From Methanocaldococcus fervens AG86 (GTDB lineage Archaea > AGJL01 > Methanococci > Methanococcales > Methanocaldococcaceae), in assembly GCF_000023985.1 (NCBI RefSeq), contig NC_013156.1:1414363-1478362 (forward strand): a stretch of DNA of 64,000 bases, in the 5' to 3' direction. Position numbers and translations under genes: made by a program. Position 1 is the stretch's first letter; the number at the start of each line of letters is the position of its first letter. The notes below the pieces were generated by a model. It was not told the DNA's origin. It ran no database searches and worked only from the letters and a program-made list of their open reading frames with translations. Positions 11,751-23,985 of this stretch are shown in pieces.

Positions 11751-13316
11751 ATGAAAATAGCAATTCTTGCTCCAACGATAACCCCTATTGTCTCCTATGG
11801 TGGATTAGGAGATGTGATGAGGGATTTACCAAAATTTTTAAAAAATGGTAATGATGTTTTAGTCTTAACAATAAATCATTACAATAGATATTTTGATATC
11901 CCTCATGAAGTTGTTAAAAAAATAACTGTTGTTTATAAAGGTTCTAAGATTAAATTCGATGTTTTAAAGACGAGGCATCCAACAACCGGTGTTGAGTTGA
12001 TTGTATTTAGCAATGAAGAAATTAACAACTTAGATGTTTGGGATCCTATAAAGTATGAAATCTTTGCTGATTTGGTTGTTGAGTGTTTAAATGATGTGGG
12101 TGATATTGATGTCGCCTCTGGGCATGATTGGATGTGTGGTTTAGCTATAGCCAAATGTAGTGATATATTGGATTTGCCAACAACTTTGACTATACATAAT
12201 GAGGCTTTTAAAGGGGAGATGGTTGAGTATAAAGGAGAGGTTATGACTTTCTTAGAGTTGGGAATTAAATATGCCGATGCAGTCAACACCGTAAGTCCTA
12301 CACACGCTGAAGAGATAAAAAACTGCCCATATATAAAGAAATATTTGGATGGTAAGCCATTTGTTGGAATTCTAAATGGTATAGATATAGATGAATACGA
12401 CCCTATAAAAATAATAGATAGAATGATAACCCTTTCAAATAACAAACTCGATCCGAGAAATTACGCTTATATCTCACCGTACTCAGCTGAAGATGCTTAT
12501 GATGTAAAGCCAAAAATAAAATATTCGTGGTTTTATAAGGGAGGGGTTTATGAATACGTTGAAGATTGGAATAAAATAAAAGATAGGGGAATTTCAGCTA
12601 CGGAAGTTGAGGTGCATGGTGGACTGAAGGGGGAGGTTGAAACTCCATTAATTGGATTTGTAGGTAGGGCTACATATCAAAAAGGATTTGATGTAATGTT
12701 CGAAGCAATTCCTGAACTTTTAGAAAAACATGACATAAGATTTGTATTTTTAACAAAGGGGGAGAGGGAAATTGAAGATAAATTAAAAAATCTCGCTGAG
12801 GAATATGATGGAAAGATTTTGGCTTTAATAGGTTATTCTCTCCCACTTTCATCGCTGGTGTTTGCTGGAAGTGATTGGATGGTTATGCCTTCATATTGGG
12901 AGCCGTGTGGTTTGGTTCAAATGGAAGCGATGGCGTACTGCACTCCAGTTATAGCCACAGAGACTGGGGGTTTAAAAGACACTATAATACCTCTCCACTA
13001 CAACCCTTACGAATTCCCAAACTTTAATAAAGCAACAGGTGTATTATTTAAAGTACCTGATAAAGCAGGATTTATGTGGGGTGTTGAACATGCGTTAAAT
13101 TGGACATTTTATAAAGTTAGTGAGGTGTGTATGTTTTTACAGTATGAAGCATACAAATGCCCTACTCGACCATATGACGAAAACGCCCCTCTTTCCATGA
13201 TGATGAGAAATTGTTATTACCATGTTCTTAGAAACTTAAGCTGGCAGAACTCTCCATCTATAAGGAGATACAAGGGTTTGTTTGGTGGTGCAGTTTACAA
13301 TCATTATTTAAAATAG
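11751..13316 (+). CDS. glgA: glycogen synthase (GT5 type)
   Basis: Predicted to extend alpha-1,4-glucan from a nucleotide-activated glucose. SYGGLGDVMRDLPKFLK matches the glycine-rich donor loop of bacterial and archaeal glycogen synthases. FVGRATYQKGFDVMFE and SYWEPCGLVQMEAMAYCTPVIA hold the phosphate and catalytic residues. It has 521 residues. Of two in-frame starts (GTG 11742, ATG 11751) the ATG has GTGAT at good spacing. pgi and the ADP-dependent sugar kinase follow on the same strand, forming a glycogen and glycolysis operon. Confidence 0.85.
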   Translation: MKIAILAPTITPIVSYGGLGDVMRDLPKFLKNGNDVLVLTINHYNRYFDIPHEVVKKITVVYKGSKIKFDVLKTRHPTTGVELIVFSNEEINNLDVWDPIKYEIFADLVVECLNDVGDIDVASGHDWMCGLAIAKCSDILDLPTTLTIHNEAFKGEMVEYKGEVMTFLELGIKYADAVNTVSPTHAEEIKNCPYIKKYLDGKPFVGILNGIDIDEYDPIKIIDRMITLSNNKLDPRNYAYISPYSAEDAYDVKPKIKYSWFYKGGVYEYVEDWNKIKDRGISATEVEVHGGLKGEVETPLIGFVGRATYQKGFDVMFEAIPELLEKHDIRFVFLTKGEREIEDKLKNLAEEYDGKILALIGYSLPLSSLVFAGSDWMVMPSYWEPCGLVQMEAMAYCTPVIATETGGLKDTIIPLHYNPYEFPNFNKATGVLFKVPDKAGFMWGVEHALNWTFYKVSEVCMFLQYEAYKCPTRPYDENAPLSMMMRNCYYHVLRNLSWQNSPSIRRYKGLFGGAVYNHYLK

Positions 13317-13330
13317 GATTGGGGGGAAAT

Positions 13331-15920
<2,590 letters not shown>

Positions 15921-15925
15921 TAATT

Positions 15926-16606
15926 TTATTTCTTCAAGGTTTTTACACCTTTTTTTGTCCCTACTAAAACTTTATCTACCTTTGTAAAGATTCCATTCTC
16001 AACAACTCCTGGTATGTTGTTGATTTCCTTCTCAAGCTCTACTGCATCATCAACTTTCATAAACACATCTATAATCATATTCCCATTGTCAGTTATAACC
16101 GGTCCTCTTTTCCTCTCCCCTAACCTAATAACTGCCTCTCCACCCATTTCTGACAAAGCTCTAATCACAACTCTATAAGCTGATGGAATAACCTCTACAG
16201 GTATTGGAAACTTTTCCCCCAAATTTTTAACCAACTTGCTTTCATCAACTAAAACAACGAACTCATTAGCGTTGTAATCAACTATTTTCTCCTGGGTGTG
16301 GCAACCTCCTCCTCCCTTTATTAAAAATAACGTTTTTTCTTCAACCTCATCTGCTCCATCAAACGCAATATCAACATCGTACTCATCCAAAGAAACTAAT
16401 GGTATTCCATACTGCATAGCCAACATTTTAGCCTCAAATGATGTAGGGATTCCAAAGACCGTTAATTCCTCCCCCTGAATTCTATTTCCAAGCTCTCTGA
16501 TAAATAAAGCTGCTGTTGAACCTGTCCCCAATCCAACAACCATTCCATCTTTAACTAACTTCACAGCCTCTTTAGCTACTTTTAACTTTAAATCTTCGTT
16601 TGACAC
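15926..16606 (-). CDS. rpiA: ribose-5-phosphate isomerase A
   Basis: Converts ribose-5-phosphate and ribulose-5-phosphate. Family motifs are GLGTGSTAALFIREL, DGADEVEEKTLFLIKGGGGCHTQEKIV (catalytic Asp, Glu and Lys) and PVEVIPSAYR. It has 226 residues, the normal size. The start is GTG with GAGGGAT upstream. It converges with the ADP-dependent kinase gene with only 5 bases between stops. In methanogens it works with the reverse ribulose monophosphate route to supply pentoses. Confidence 0.92.
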   Translation of the reverse strand: MSNEDLKLKVAKEAVKLVKDGMVVGLGTGSTAALFIRELGNRIQGEELTVFGIPTSFEAKMLAMQYGIPLVSLDEYDVDIAFDGADEVEEKTLFLIKGGGGCHTQEKIVDYNANEFVVLVDESKLVKNLGEKFPIPVEVIPSAYRVVIRALSEMGGEAVIRLGERKRGPVITDNGNMIIDVFMKVDDAVELEKEINNIPGVVENGIFTKVDKVLVGTKKGVKTLKK

Positions 16607-16897
16607 ACGTATCCCTCTCGTAATCTTTTAATTTTACATTTAAATATTTCTATTTATTTAACCCACGTGAGATATAGAAATTAAGGGTTTGGGAGTTTTA
16701 AAATTTTTTGCTTTGACATTTCATTATAGTAGTCAAGATAACAGTTAAATAGTTATTGGCAATTATTATTATCAAAGCAAACATTACACTATTATGATGT
16801 AGTTATCATCAATTCACTTTTCACTTAAAACTTTTTTGCAATTATTAATATTTGATTTAGGATTATTTTAAAATAATTAAGTTTATCGGTGATGATT

Positions 16898-18001
16898 ATG
16901 GGAATTGAAGAGGAAATTAGAAGGATAGAAGAAGAATTAAAGAAAACACCATATAATAAAGCTACACAGAAACACATTGGTAGGTTAAAAGCAAAATTAG
17001 CTAAATTGAGGGAACAAGCTCAAAGTAGAGGGGGAGGCGGAGGAGGAAAGGGCTACGCTGTAAAAAAGAGTGGAGATGCTACTGTGGCTTTTGTTGGATT
17101 TCCATCCGTTGGAAAATCTACCCTGCTAAACAAATTAACAAATGCTAAATCAGAAGTTGGAGCTTATGCCTTCACAACCTTAACAATTGTCCCCGGAGTT
17201 ATGGAGCATAAAGGGGCTAAAATTCAACTTTTAGATGCTCCTGGAATTATAGTTGGTGCTTCGTCAGGAAAAGGTAGAGGGACTGAGGTTTTATCAGCGG
17301 TGAGAAGTGCAGATATGATTTTATTAACCGTAGATATATATACATTGGAGCATCTCCCAGTTATTGAAAAAGAACTCTACAATGTTGGAATTAGGTTAGA
17401 CCAAACTCCTCCTGATGTTAAAATTAAGGTTAAAGAGAGAGGAGGAATTAATGTTAGCTCAACAGTCCCACTAACTCATATAGATGAAGACACGATAGAG
17501 GCGATATTAAACGAGTATAGAATACACAACGCAGATGTTGTTATTAGGGAGGATATTACATTAGAGCAGTTTATCGATGTTGTTGCTGGAAATAGGGTTT
17601 ATATTCCATCTTTGGTAGTTGTGAATAAAATAGATTTGGCAGATGAAGAATATTTAAAATACATTAAGCAAAAATTGGAGGAATTTGGGAAGGATTATGT
17701 TTTAGTTTCTGGGAATAAAGGAATTAACTTAGATTTATTGAAAGATAAAATATACGATAAATTGGGCTTTATAAAAATTTATTTAAAGCCACAAGGGAAA
17801 AAGCCGGACTTTGATGAGCCGTTAATTATGAGGAGGGGAGCTACTGTAAAGGATGTTTGTGAAAAACTACATAAGGACTTTGTTAGGAATTTCAGATATG
17901 CCCAAGTTTGGGGAAAGTCAGCAAAACATCCAGGGCAGAGAGTTGGTTTAGACCACAAATTAGAGGATGAGGATATATTAACAATTGTTATAAAGAGATA
18001 A
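16898..18001 (+). CDS. DRG-type Obg-family GTP-binding protein with TGS domain
   Basis: A 367-residue GTPase of the developmentally regulated GTP-binding (DRG) type, thought to act on ribosomes. After a coiled-coil start and a Gly-rich linker ([14 protein letters not shown]) come G1 [10 protein letters not shown]3 LLDAPGI and G4 VVNKIDLA. The last ~75 residues ([24 protein letters not shown]) form the TGS domain. Upstream in-frame GTG and ATG exist at 16889 and 16892, but GGTGAT at 16888-16893 best serves the ATG at 16898. The 280-base region before it shows no clear structure. Confidence 0.9.
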   Translation: MGIEEEIRRIEEELKKTPYNKATQKHIGRLKAKLAKLREQAQSRGGGGGGKGYAVKKSGDATVAFVGFPSVGKSTLLNKLTNAKSEVGAYAFTTLTIVPGVMEHKGAKIQLLDAPGIIVGASSGKGRGTEVLSAVRSADMILLTVDIYTLEHLPVIEKELYNVGIRLDQTPPDVKIKVKERGGINVSSTVPLTHIDEDTIEAILNEYRIHNADVVIREDITLEQFIDVVAGNRVYIPSLVVVNKIDLADEEYLKYIKQKLEEFGKDYVLVSGNKGINLDLLKDKIYDKLGFIKIYLKPQGKKPDFDEPLIMRRGATVKDVCEKLHKDFVRNFRYAQVWGKSAKHPGQRVGLDHKLEDEDILTIVIKR

Positions 18002-18045
18002 AAATAATTGAAAATGAACAATAATAAAAAATTAGAGATGAAAGT

Positions 18046-18930
18046 ATGGAGATTGAGGGTTATGAAAAAATTATAGAGGCGGGAAAAATAGCTTCTAAGG
18101 TTAGAGAAGAAGCAATAAAATTAATAAAACCAGGAGTTAAATTGTTAGAGGTTGCTGAATTTGTTGAAAATAGGATTAAAGAGCTTGGCGGAGAGCCAGC
18201 TTTTCCATGCAACATATCAATTAATGAGATAGCTGCCCACTACACACCAAAATTAAATGACAATTTAGAATTTAAGGAGGAAGATATTGTTAAATTGGAC
18301 TTAGGGGTTCATGTAGACGGCTATATAGCAGATACGGCCATAACAGTGGATTTATCAAACTCTTATAAAGATTTGGTAAAGGCATCTGAGGATGCACTAT
18401 ATACAGTTATTAAAGAGATAAATCCACCAATGAATATTGGAGAGATGGGAAGGATTATCCAAGAGGTTATTGAGAGTTATGGTTATAAGCCAATATCTAA
18501 CCTCTCTGGGCATGTGATGTATAGATATGAATTACACACAGGAATTAGCATTCCAAATGTTTATGAAAGAACCAATCAAGTTATTGATGTTGGGGATTTA
18601 GTGGCAATAGAGCCATTTGCAACGGATGGCTTTGGAATGGTTAAAGATGGGAATCTTGGAAATATATACAAGTTTTTAGCTAAAAGACCAATTAGATTAC
18701 CACAAGCAAGAAAACTTTTAGATGTTATAGCAAAGAACTACCCATATTTACCGTTTGCTGAAAGATGGGTTTTGAAAAATGAGAGTGAGAGATTGGCTTT
18801 AAACTCCCTAATTAGGGCATCTTGCATTTATGGTTATCCAGTATTAAAGGAGAGAGAGAATGGCATAGTTAGCCAAGCGGAGCATACAATATTAATAACT
18901 GAAAATGGTGTTGAGATAACAACAAAATAA
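18046..18930 (+). CDS. map: methionine aminopeptidase, type II
   Basis: Removes the initiator methionine from nascent proteins. The five metal ligands are recognisable: two Asp in LDLGVHVDGYIADTAITV, His in LSGHVMYRYELHTG, Glu in AIEPFATDG and Glu in SQAEHTIL. The ~60-residue insert near WVLKNESERLALNSL marks the type II enzyme of archaea. It has 294 residues. It follows the GTPase gene by 44 bases and may share its transcript. Confidence 0.92.
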   Translation: MEIEGYEKIIEAGKIASKVREEAIKLIKPGVKLLEVAEFVENRIKELGGEPAFPCNISINEIAAHYTPKLNDNLEFKEEDIVKLDLGVHVDGYIADTAITVDLSNSYKDLVKASEDALYTVIKEINPPMNIGEMGRIIQEVIESYGYKPISNLSGHVMYRYELHTGISIPNVYERTNQVIDVGDLVAIEPFATDGFGMVKDGNLGNIYKFLAKRPIRLPQARKLLDVIAKNYPYLPFAERWVLKNESERLALNSLIRASCIYGYPVLKERENGIVSQAEHTILITENGVEITTK

Positions 18931-18952
18931 ATAACAATTATTGGGTGTAATC

Positions 18953-19888
18953 ATGCCCAAAGTTCAGCTTGGAGTATTGGAAGAAATAGAAATAGATAAA
19001 GTTTTTGAAAATGAACGGGATTTAAGTGATTGGCTTAAAGATAACATAGAATTATTATCCCAAAAACTTCACTTAGAATTTGATGAACTTCAGAGAGAAT
19101 ATCCAATAGGAAACTTTAGGGTAGATATTTTTGGTAAGGAAATTAACACAAACACAAAGGTTATTATAGAAAATCAGTTTGGAAAAACAAACCATGACCA
19201 TTTAGGGAAGATACTAACTTATGCATCTGGAGTTGATGCAAAAATCATTATATGGATTGCTGAAGAATTTACCGATGAACATAAACAAGCACTTACATGG
19301 CTAAATGAAAACACTCCCGAAGAAATTGGATTTTTTGGTATTGAGTTAAAAGTAGTTAAAATTGGAAATTCAGATCCTGCAGTAGATTTTGATGTTGTAG
19401 TAGCACCAAACCAATGGGTAAAAATATCAAGAAATCCACAGATATCAGAGAGAAATGAAACTTATAGAAGGTTTTGGGATGAACTTTTAGAAAGATATGG
19501 AAAAAATCTAACTCCACAGCCACAAAATTGGATGTCTTTTAGTGCAGGGAAAAGTGGAATAGAATATAGTTGGGTATTTAAACAGGGTAACAAATTTTCA
19601 GTTGAACTATACATTGGGACAAAAGATTCACAAAGAAATAAGCAAATATTTGAATTCTTAAAGCAAAATAAAGAAAAAATAGAAAACGAAATAGGATGTA
19701 GTCTTGAATGGACTCAAGCAGAAAAATCTAAAAAAGGAGCATATAGAATAGCAACATACAAACAAATGTCTGGGAATATCCTCCAAATTGATAAAAATGA
19801 ATGGAATGAGCTTATTGAGTGGGGCTGTGAAACTATGAAAAAGTTTGAAAACACCTTTTCAGGATTTTTAAGTAGATGCCAACAATAA
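18953..19888 (+). CDS. DUF4268-type protein with PD-(D/E)XK nuclease-like N-terminal domain
   Basis: A 311-residue protein. Residues ~20-130 look like an endonuclease fold: GNFRVDIFGKEI gives the Asp, and KVIIENQFGKTNHDHLGKI gives the Glu-x-Gln pair often seen in NucS-like and DUF4268 proteins. The C-terminal half (ETYRRFWDELLERYG..., SWVFKQGNKFSVELYIG) matches the DUF4268 region. Such proteins are scattered and sometimes linked to defence loci, but no partner is here. The start is ATG 18953 with GGTGT upstream. It sits between two housekeeping genes and looks acquired. Confidence 0.65.
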   Translation: MPKVQLGVLEEIEIDKVFENERDLSDWLKDNIELLSQKLHLEFDELQREYPIGNFRVDIFGKEINTNTKVIIENQFGKTNHDHLGKILTYASGVDAKIIIWIAEEFTDEHKQALTWLNENTPEEIGFFGIELKVVKIGNSDPAVDFDVVVAPNQWVKISRNPQISERNETYRRFWDELLERYGKNLTPQPQNWMSFSAGKSGIEYSWVFKQGNKFSVELYIGTKDSQRNKQIFEFLKQNKEKIENEIGCSLEWTQAEKSKKGAYRIATYKQMSGNILQIDKNEWNELIEWGCETMKKFENTFSGFLSRCQQ

Positions 19889-19903
19889 ACTTAGGTGATA
19901 AGA

Positions 19904-20473
19904 ATGATTATTATCTTAGACAACGGAGGGCAGTATGTTCATAGAATATATAGGAGTTTAAAGTATATTGGAGTTGTCTCAAAGATAGTTCCAAATACAA
20001 CGCCATTGGAAGAGATTGAAAGCAATGAAGATGTTAAAGGCATTATACTAAGTGGAGGACCAGATATTGAAAAAGCAAAATGTTGTATAGATATTGCTTT
20101 AAATGCTAAACTCCCTATTTTGGGGATTTGTTTAGGGCATCAGTTAATTGCACTGGCTTATGGTGGAGAGGTCGGAAGGGCTGAGGCAGAGGAATATGCT
20201 TTAACAAAGGTTTATGTTGATAAGGAGAACGATTTATTCAAAAATGTTCCAAAGGAGTTTAATGCATGGGCTTCACATAAAGATGAGGTTAAAAAAGTTC
20301 CAGATGACTTTGAGATTTTGGCTCATTCTGATATATGTGAAGTTGAGGCGATGAAGCATAAAACAAAGCCAATTTATGGGGTTCAATTCCATCCAGAAGT
20401 TGCTCATACTGAACACGGCAGTGAGATTTTAAAAAACTTTTGTAAGGTTTGCGGATATGAATTTGATGAATAG
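19904..20473 (+). CDS. guaAA: GMP synthase glutamine amidotransferase subunit A
   Basis: Hydrolyses glutamine to feed ammonia to the separate synthetase subunit of archaeal GMP synthase. It is a class I amidotransferase: nucleophile in GICLGHQLIALAYGG, and His-Glu in GVQFHPEVAHTE. It has 189 residues and no synthetase domain, as usual in Euryarchaeota. GGTGAT five bases before the ATG at 19904 decides the start over GTG 19895. guaB at 2.5-4 kb makes its XMP substrate. Confidence 0.92.
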   Translation: MIIILDNGGQYVHRIYRSLKYIGVVSKIVPNTTPLEEIESNEDVKGIILSGGPDIEKAKCCIDIALNAKLPILGICLGHQLIALAYGGEVGRAEAEEYALTKVYVDKENDLFKNVPKEFNAWASHKDEVKKVPDDFEILAHSDICEVEAMKHKTKPIYGVQFHPEVAHTEHGSEILKNFCKVCGYEFDE

Positions 20474-20482
20474 AGGGAAATT

Positions 20483-21247
20483 ATGGAAAAAAAAGTTACA
20501 ATTGTTGGAGCTGGACCAGGAGACCCAGAATTAATTACATTAAAAGGAAAAAAAGCTATTGAAGAGGCAGATGTTATTATATACGCTGGTTCATTGGTTA
20601 ATGAAAAGCTCTTAGAGTATAATAAAAAGAACGCTGAAATCTACAACAGTGCAAATATGGGTTTGGAAGAAATCATTAATGTAATGGTTAAGGCGGTTGA
20701 TGAAGGGAAAAAAGTTGTTAGATTACATACTGGAGACCCATCTATTTACGGAGCTATAAAAGAACAAATTGATGAGTTAGCAAAGCTTGGTATAGATGTT
20801 GAAATAATTCCAGGAGTTAGCTCTTTGTTTGCGGCAACTGCCTCGTTAAAAGTTGAACTAACGCTTCCAGAGGTTTCTCAAACTGTTATCATTACTAGGC
20901 CTGAAGGAAGAACCCCAATGCCAGAAAAAGAAAAACTTAAAGATTTGGCTAAGCATCAAGCAACAATGGCTATCTTTTTAGGCGTTTCAATGATTGATAA
21001 GGTTGTCAATGAGTTAATTGAAGGAGGTTATAAAGAAGATACCCCAGTAGCTGTTGTTTATCATGCTTCATGGAATGATGAAAAGGTAGTTAAAGGAACT
21101 TTAAAGGACATAGCTGAAAAGGTAAAAAAAGAGGGAATTAAAAAAACCGCCCTAATAATTGTTGGAGAAGTTTTAAATCCAAAACATTATGCATATTCAA
21201 AGCTCTATGATAAAGATTTTGAACACGGATATAGGAAAAGAAAATAA
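20483..21247 (+). CDS. cbiF: cobalt-precorrin-4 C11-methyltransferase
   Basis: SAM-dependent methylation at C-11 in anaerobic cobalamin synthesis. The tetrapyrrole methylase fold starts with VTIVGAGPGDPELITLKG, the SAM loop. VRLHTGDPSIYGAIKEQ and IIPGVSSLFAATA continue the family pattern, and TRPEGRTPMPEKEKLKDLAKHQATMAIFLG is characteristic of CbiF/CobM. It has 254 residues and starts at ATG with GAGGG upstream, 9 bases after guaAA. Confidence 0.9.
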   Translation: MEKKVTIVGAGPGDPELITLKGKKAIEEADVIIYAGSLVNEKLLEYNKKNAEIYNSANMGLEEIINVMVKAVDEGKKVVRLHTGDPSIYGAIKEQIDELAKLGIDVEIIPGVSSLFAATASLKVELTLPEVSQTVIITRPEGRTPMPEKEKLKDLAKHQATMAIFLGVSMIDKVVNELIEGGYKEDTPVAVVYHASWNDEKVVKGTLKDIAEKVKKEGIKKTALIIVGEVLNPKHYAYSKLYDKDFEHGYRKRK

Positions 21248-21265
21248 AAAATATGAAATTTTAAT

Positions 21266-22192
21266 TTAGAGCTTTCCTATCCCTAATATTCTGACTTTTG
21301 CACTACCATCTATTAAGCATAATTTATCTCCAGCATCGTAAGCTATCTCTTTTTGTAATGAGAGTTTTATTTTGTTATTATTAACTTCCTCAACAACGCA
21401 TGGAACGCTTTGCAAACCAACAATTATTTGATAATTCTCTCCTTCTTTTACTGTTTTTTGCATGAATGGATTCCAGTTGATGTTAATTTCAATCTCTTTG
21501 GCTGTATTTAAATCACCATTTGATAGTATCATTCCTCTATCTAATTCATCTGTTGTTATTCCTTTTAAAGCTAAACCTACTCTATTTCCAGCCTTCGCCT
21601 CTTTAAAATCATTGTCATGTATTTGAATGCTCCTAACCATTACTGTTTTATCTGTTGGATAAACTCTTAAGTTATCATGAACCTTAACAGTTCCAGTTTC
21701 AACCTTTCCCAATATAACTGTTCCAACACTTCTAACTGTAAAGTAATGATCTATTGGGATTTTTACAGCTCCTTCATAATCTCTATCTACACTTAAATTG
21801 GCCATCTTTTCTCTAATATTTATAAAATCTTTTTCTAAGATTTCAAAATCCTTCATGGATGTTTGTGATACTATATTTTTTAACATGTCCAGATCAACAT
21901 AATCTCCTACAACAAAAGCTCCTTTATGTACTTCAAACATGTCTAAAGCTAAAAGAGTTTCTCCCAACTCTCCAGTAATCTCATTAATAAAAACTAAGGC
22001 ATAATCCATCATGTTTATTGTATATATTAGAGGATTTATTCTATCTGGATATCTTGTTGGCCCTATATAGCAAATAGCTTTATCTCCCTGCTTGTAATTG
22101 TATAGAGTTATGTCTGTTGATGTTCCTTTTTTTCCTAACTCTTTTCCAACTCCTTCAATATGACCAAATAATCCTACTGATAAGCCTTCCAT
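21266..22192 (-). CDS. EF-Tu/SelB-like protein with degenerate GTPase domain
   Basis: A 308-residue protein built like a short translation GTPase. Residues ~150-300 read as EF-Tu domain 2 and following barrel (VRSVGTVILGKVETGTVKVHDNL, AKAGNRVGLALKG, DRGMILSN). The G domain is shrunken. The P-loop is replaced by GHIEGVGKELGKKGTSTD, and neither DxxG nor NKxD is recognisable (only VHKGAFVVGDYVD remains). It therefore probably does not hydrolyse GTP in the usual way. It is too short for SelB. Function unknown. Confidence 0.7.
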   Translation of the reverse strand: MEGLSVGLFGHIEGVGKELGKKGTSTDITLYNYKQGDKAICYIGPTRYPDRINPLIYTINMMDYALVFINEITGELGETLLALDMFEVHKGAFVVGDYVDLDMLKNIVSQTSMKDFEILEKDFINIREKMANLSVDRDYEGAVKIPIDHYFTVRSVGTVILGKVETGTVKVHDNLRVYPTDKTVMVRSIQIHDNDFKEAKAGNRVGLALKGITTDELDRGMILSNGDLNTAKEIEININWNPFMQKTVKEGENYQIIVGLQSVPCVVEEVNNNKIKLSLQKEIAYDAGDKLCLIDGSAKVRILGIGKL

Positions 22193-22220
22193 CTAATCAC
22201 CCAAATTTATTTTGTTATTT

Positions 22221-22955
22221 TTAATAAATATCAAACAACTCTCCCAATGTTATTTTTTTGTCTGTCTTAACTAAATCAGGAATTTTCCCTTTAATTCCTA
22301 CTTTATCTTTTACAACAACAAAAACTCCATCTATTCTTTCAATTTCATCTGCCTTTTCTAATGCGTTATTTATCATCTCTTCCTCATCTCTACCTCTTGA
22401 CGCATTGCAGATAGATGTTGCTGCTGCATCAGCTATAGCAGAACTTTTAGCAAATACGGTAACTGCATCCGCCTCTCCAAAGCTTATTGAATGTCCTACA
22501 GTTGCTGATGATGTGCAAACACCATAAATATTTTTAATCATCTCTTTCTTTAGCTTAAATCCAACCTCTCCAGTAATTTTTGAATTTCCAGCATATAATC
22601 CTACAACAACATCCTTTTTAGCTCTTAAGCAGATATCTCCACCATTTTCAGCAATGATATTCTTTGCTCCAACACTTCTAACCAACATCTCTGATATGGC
22701 ACCAGCAACACTTGCCATAGGGCCAACATTTGCGATTTCTCCAGCTAAAGCCATCAGTTTTACAATTTCTGGAGCATCATCTTCTATATCAATTGGATAG
22801 TATGATGTTAAAAAATAGGGATTTCTAAATATATATCTTTCCAATTCAAACCTATTTTTTAAAATAATATCTTCAGCTATTTTAAAATACCTCTTATCAT
22901 CCACTTTTAAAAGCATGTTTGTTTCCTTTATTATGATTCTTTTTTTAAACCACAT
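22221..22955 (-). CDS. UPF0280 family protein
   Basis: A 244-residue protein of the UPF0280 family, distantly like ApbE flavin-transferase folds. Conserved stretches are GPMASVAGAISEMLVRSVGAKN, IIAENGGDICL, VCTSSATVGHSISFGEADAVTVFA and ADAAATSICN. Biochemical role is unknown. It starts at the ATG at 22955, one base from the bioB stop, so it is the second gene of a bioB operon, which may hint at cofactor metabolism. Confidence 0.75.
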   Translation of the reverse strand: MWFKKRIIIKETNMLLKVDDKRYFKIAEDIILKNRFELERYIFRNPYFLTSYYPIDIEDDAPEIVKLMALAGEIANVGPMASVAGAISEMLVRSVGAKNIIAENGGDICLRAKKDVVVGLYAGNSKITGEVGFKLKKEMIKNIYGVCTSSATVGHSISFGEADAVTVFAKSSAIADAAATSICNASRGRDEEEMINNALEKADEIERIDGVFVVVKDKVGIKGKIPDLVKTDKKITLGELFDIY

Positions 22956-22956
22956 A

Positions 22957-23937
22957 CTATTTCACCAAATTGTAAAAATCCCTAAGCATTTTTAAATCAT
23001 CTTCTAAGCTTCTTCCTTTTGTTGTTAAATAGTTCCCAACCATCAACCCATCTAAAGCCATTAAAGCAAAGGGTTGGAAATCTCTTAAATTGTGTAATCT
23101 CCCTCCAGCTAATCTAATCTCCGCATAGGGCAGAATTATTTTATATAAGGCAATAGATTTCGAAATATCTGAAATAGTTAATGGTTCAATTTCTCCATTT
23201 TTTATTTTTTCGTAGATTTTAGTCCCTTCAATTGGATGTAAAATGTTTATAGGAACACTATCAACCCCTAAATCCCTAAGTTCAAAAGCCAGTTTTAACC
23301 TCTCTTCTAAGCTCTCCCCGAGTCCAAATATTCCTCCACTGCACACCTCTAAACCAATTTTCTTCGCCTCTTTAATAACTTTTATCTTATCTTCATAGCT
23401 GTGAGTTGAGCAGATGTTTTTAAAATAATCTTTTGATGTCTCTAAGTTGTTGTGAATCCTAACATTTAATTTTTTCAACTCCTTTAATTTCTCCCTATCC
23501 AACAAACCTAAAGAGCAACATACCTTCAAGGTTGTTTCCTCTTTTATAAGCTCTATAGCCTCAATAATTTCAGTAAATTCATCGTTGTTAATATTTTTGC
23601 CACTCGTTACTATGCTAAACCGTTCAACAATTCCATCAAATTTTTTGGCACAATCTAAAATTTCTTTTTTTGATTTTAAAAGATATGTTGGGATGTTACA
23701 ACTGCTATAAATTGATTGTGAGCAAAAAATGCAATCTTCTGGACATTTTCCACTTTTGGCATTTATTATGGCACAGAGTTTAATATTTTTAGTGTTATTT
23801 TTATTATTTATTTCATTTTTTACCTTAAAAGCCAAATACAGCAAATCTATGGCATTAAAATTGTTGTAAAGGTAAAGAGCATCATCAAAAGTTATTTTAT
23901 TTTTTAAAGATTTCTCTAAAAAAGTCTCTATCTCCAT
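22957..23937 (-). CDS. bioB: biotin synthase
   Basis: Radical SAM enzyme that inserts sulfur into dethiobiotin. The 4Fe-4S motif is in SGKCPEDCIFCSQS. GGIFGLGESLEERL, VPINILHPIEGT and RLAGGRLHNL are BioB signatures, the last with the conserved Arg. Start choice: ATG 23937, with GGTGAA four bases upstream (a GTG at 23946 lies inside that ribosome site). It has 326 residues. No bioA, bioD or bioF is in the window. Its neighbour is the transporter bioY. Confidence 0.9.
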   Translation of the reverse strand: MEIETFLEKSLKNKITFDDALYLYNNFNAIDLLYLAFKVKNEINNKNNTKNIKLCAIINAKSGKCPEDCIFCSQSIYSSCNIPTYLLKSKKEILDCAKKFDGIVERFSIVTSGKNINNDEFTEIIEAIELIKEETTLKVCCSLGLLDREKLKELKKLNVRIHNNLETSKDYFKNICSTHSYEDKIKVIKEAKKIGLEVCSGGIFGLGESLEERLKLAFELRDLGVDSVPINILHPIEGTKIYEKIKNGEIEPLTISDISKSIALYKIILPYAEIRLAGGRLHNLRDFQPFALMALDGLMVGNYLTTKGRSLEDDLKMLRDFYNLVK

Positions 23938-23985
23938 AAATTTCACCGATGAAAACTAAAAATAAATTTAATAAAAATAAAAAAT

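Noticed and set aside
11933-12445. A 170-codon minus-strand reading within glgA
   Set aside because: It lies fully opposite a well-conserved enzyme and lacks a ribosome site.
16607-16888. A small RNA in the rpiA to GTPase gap
   Set aside because: TGATG-like boxes occur, but no paired C/D box set or stable hairpin could be made out by eye.
21266-22192. SelB, the selenocysteine elongation factor
   Set aside because: It is too short, lacks the GTPase motifs and has no C-terminal RNA-binding extension.
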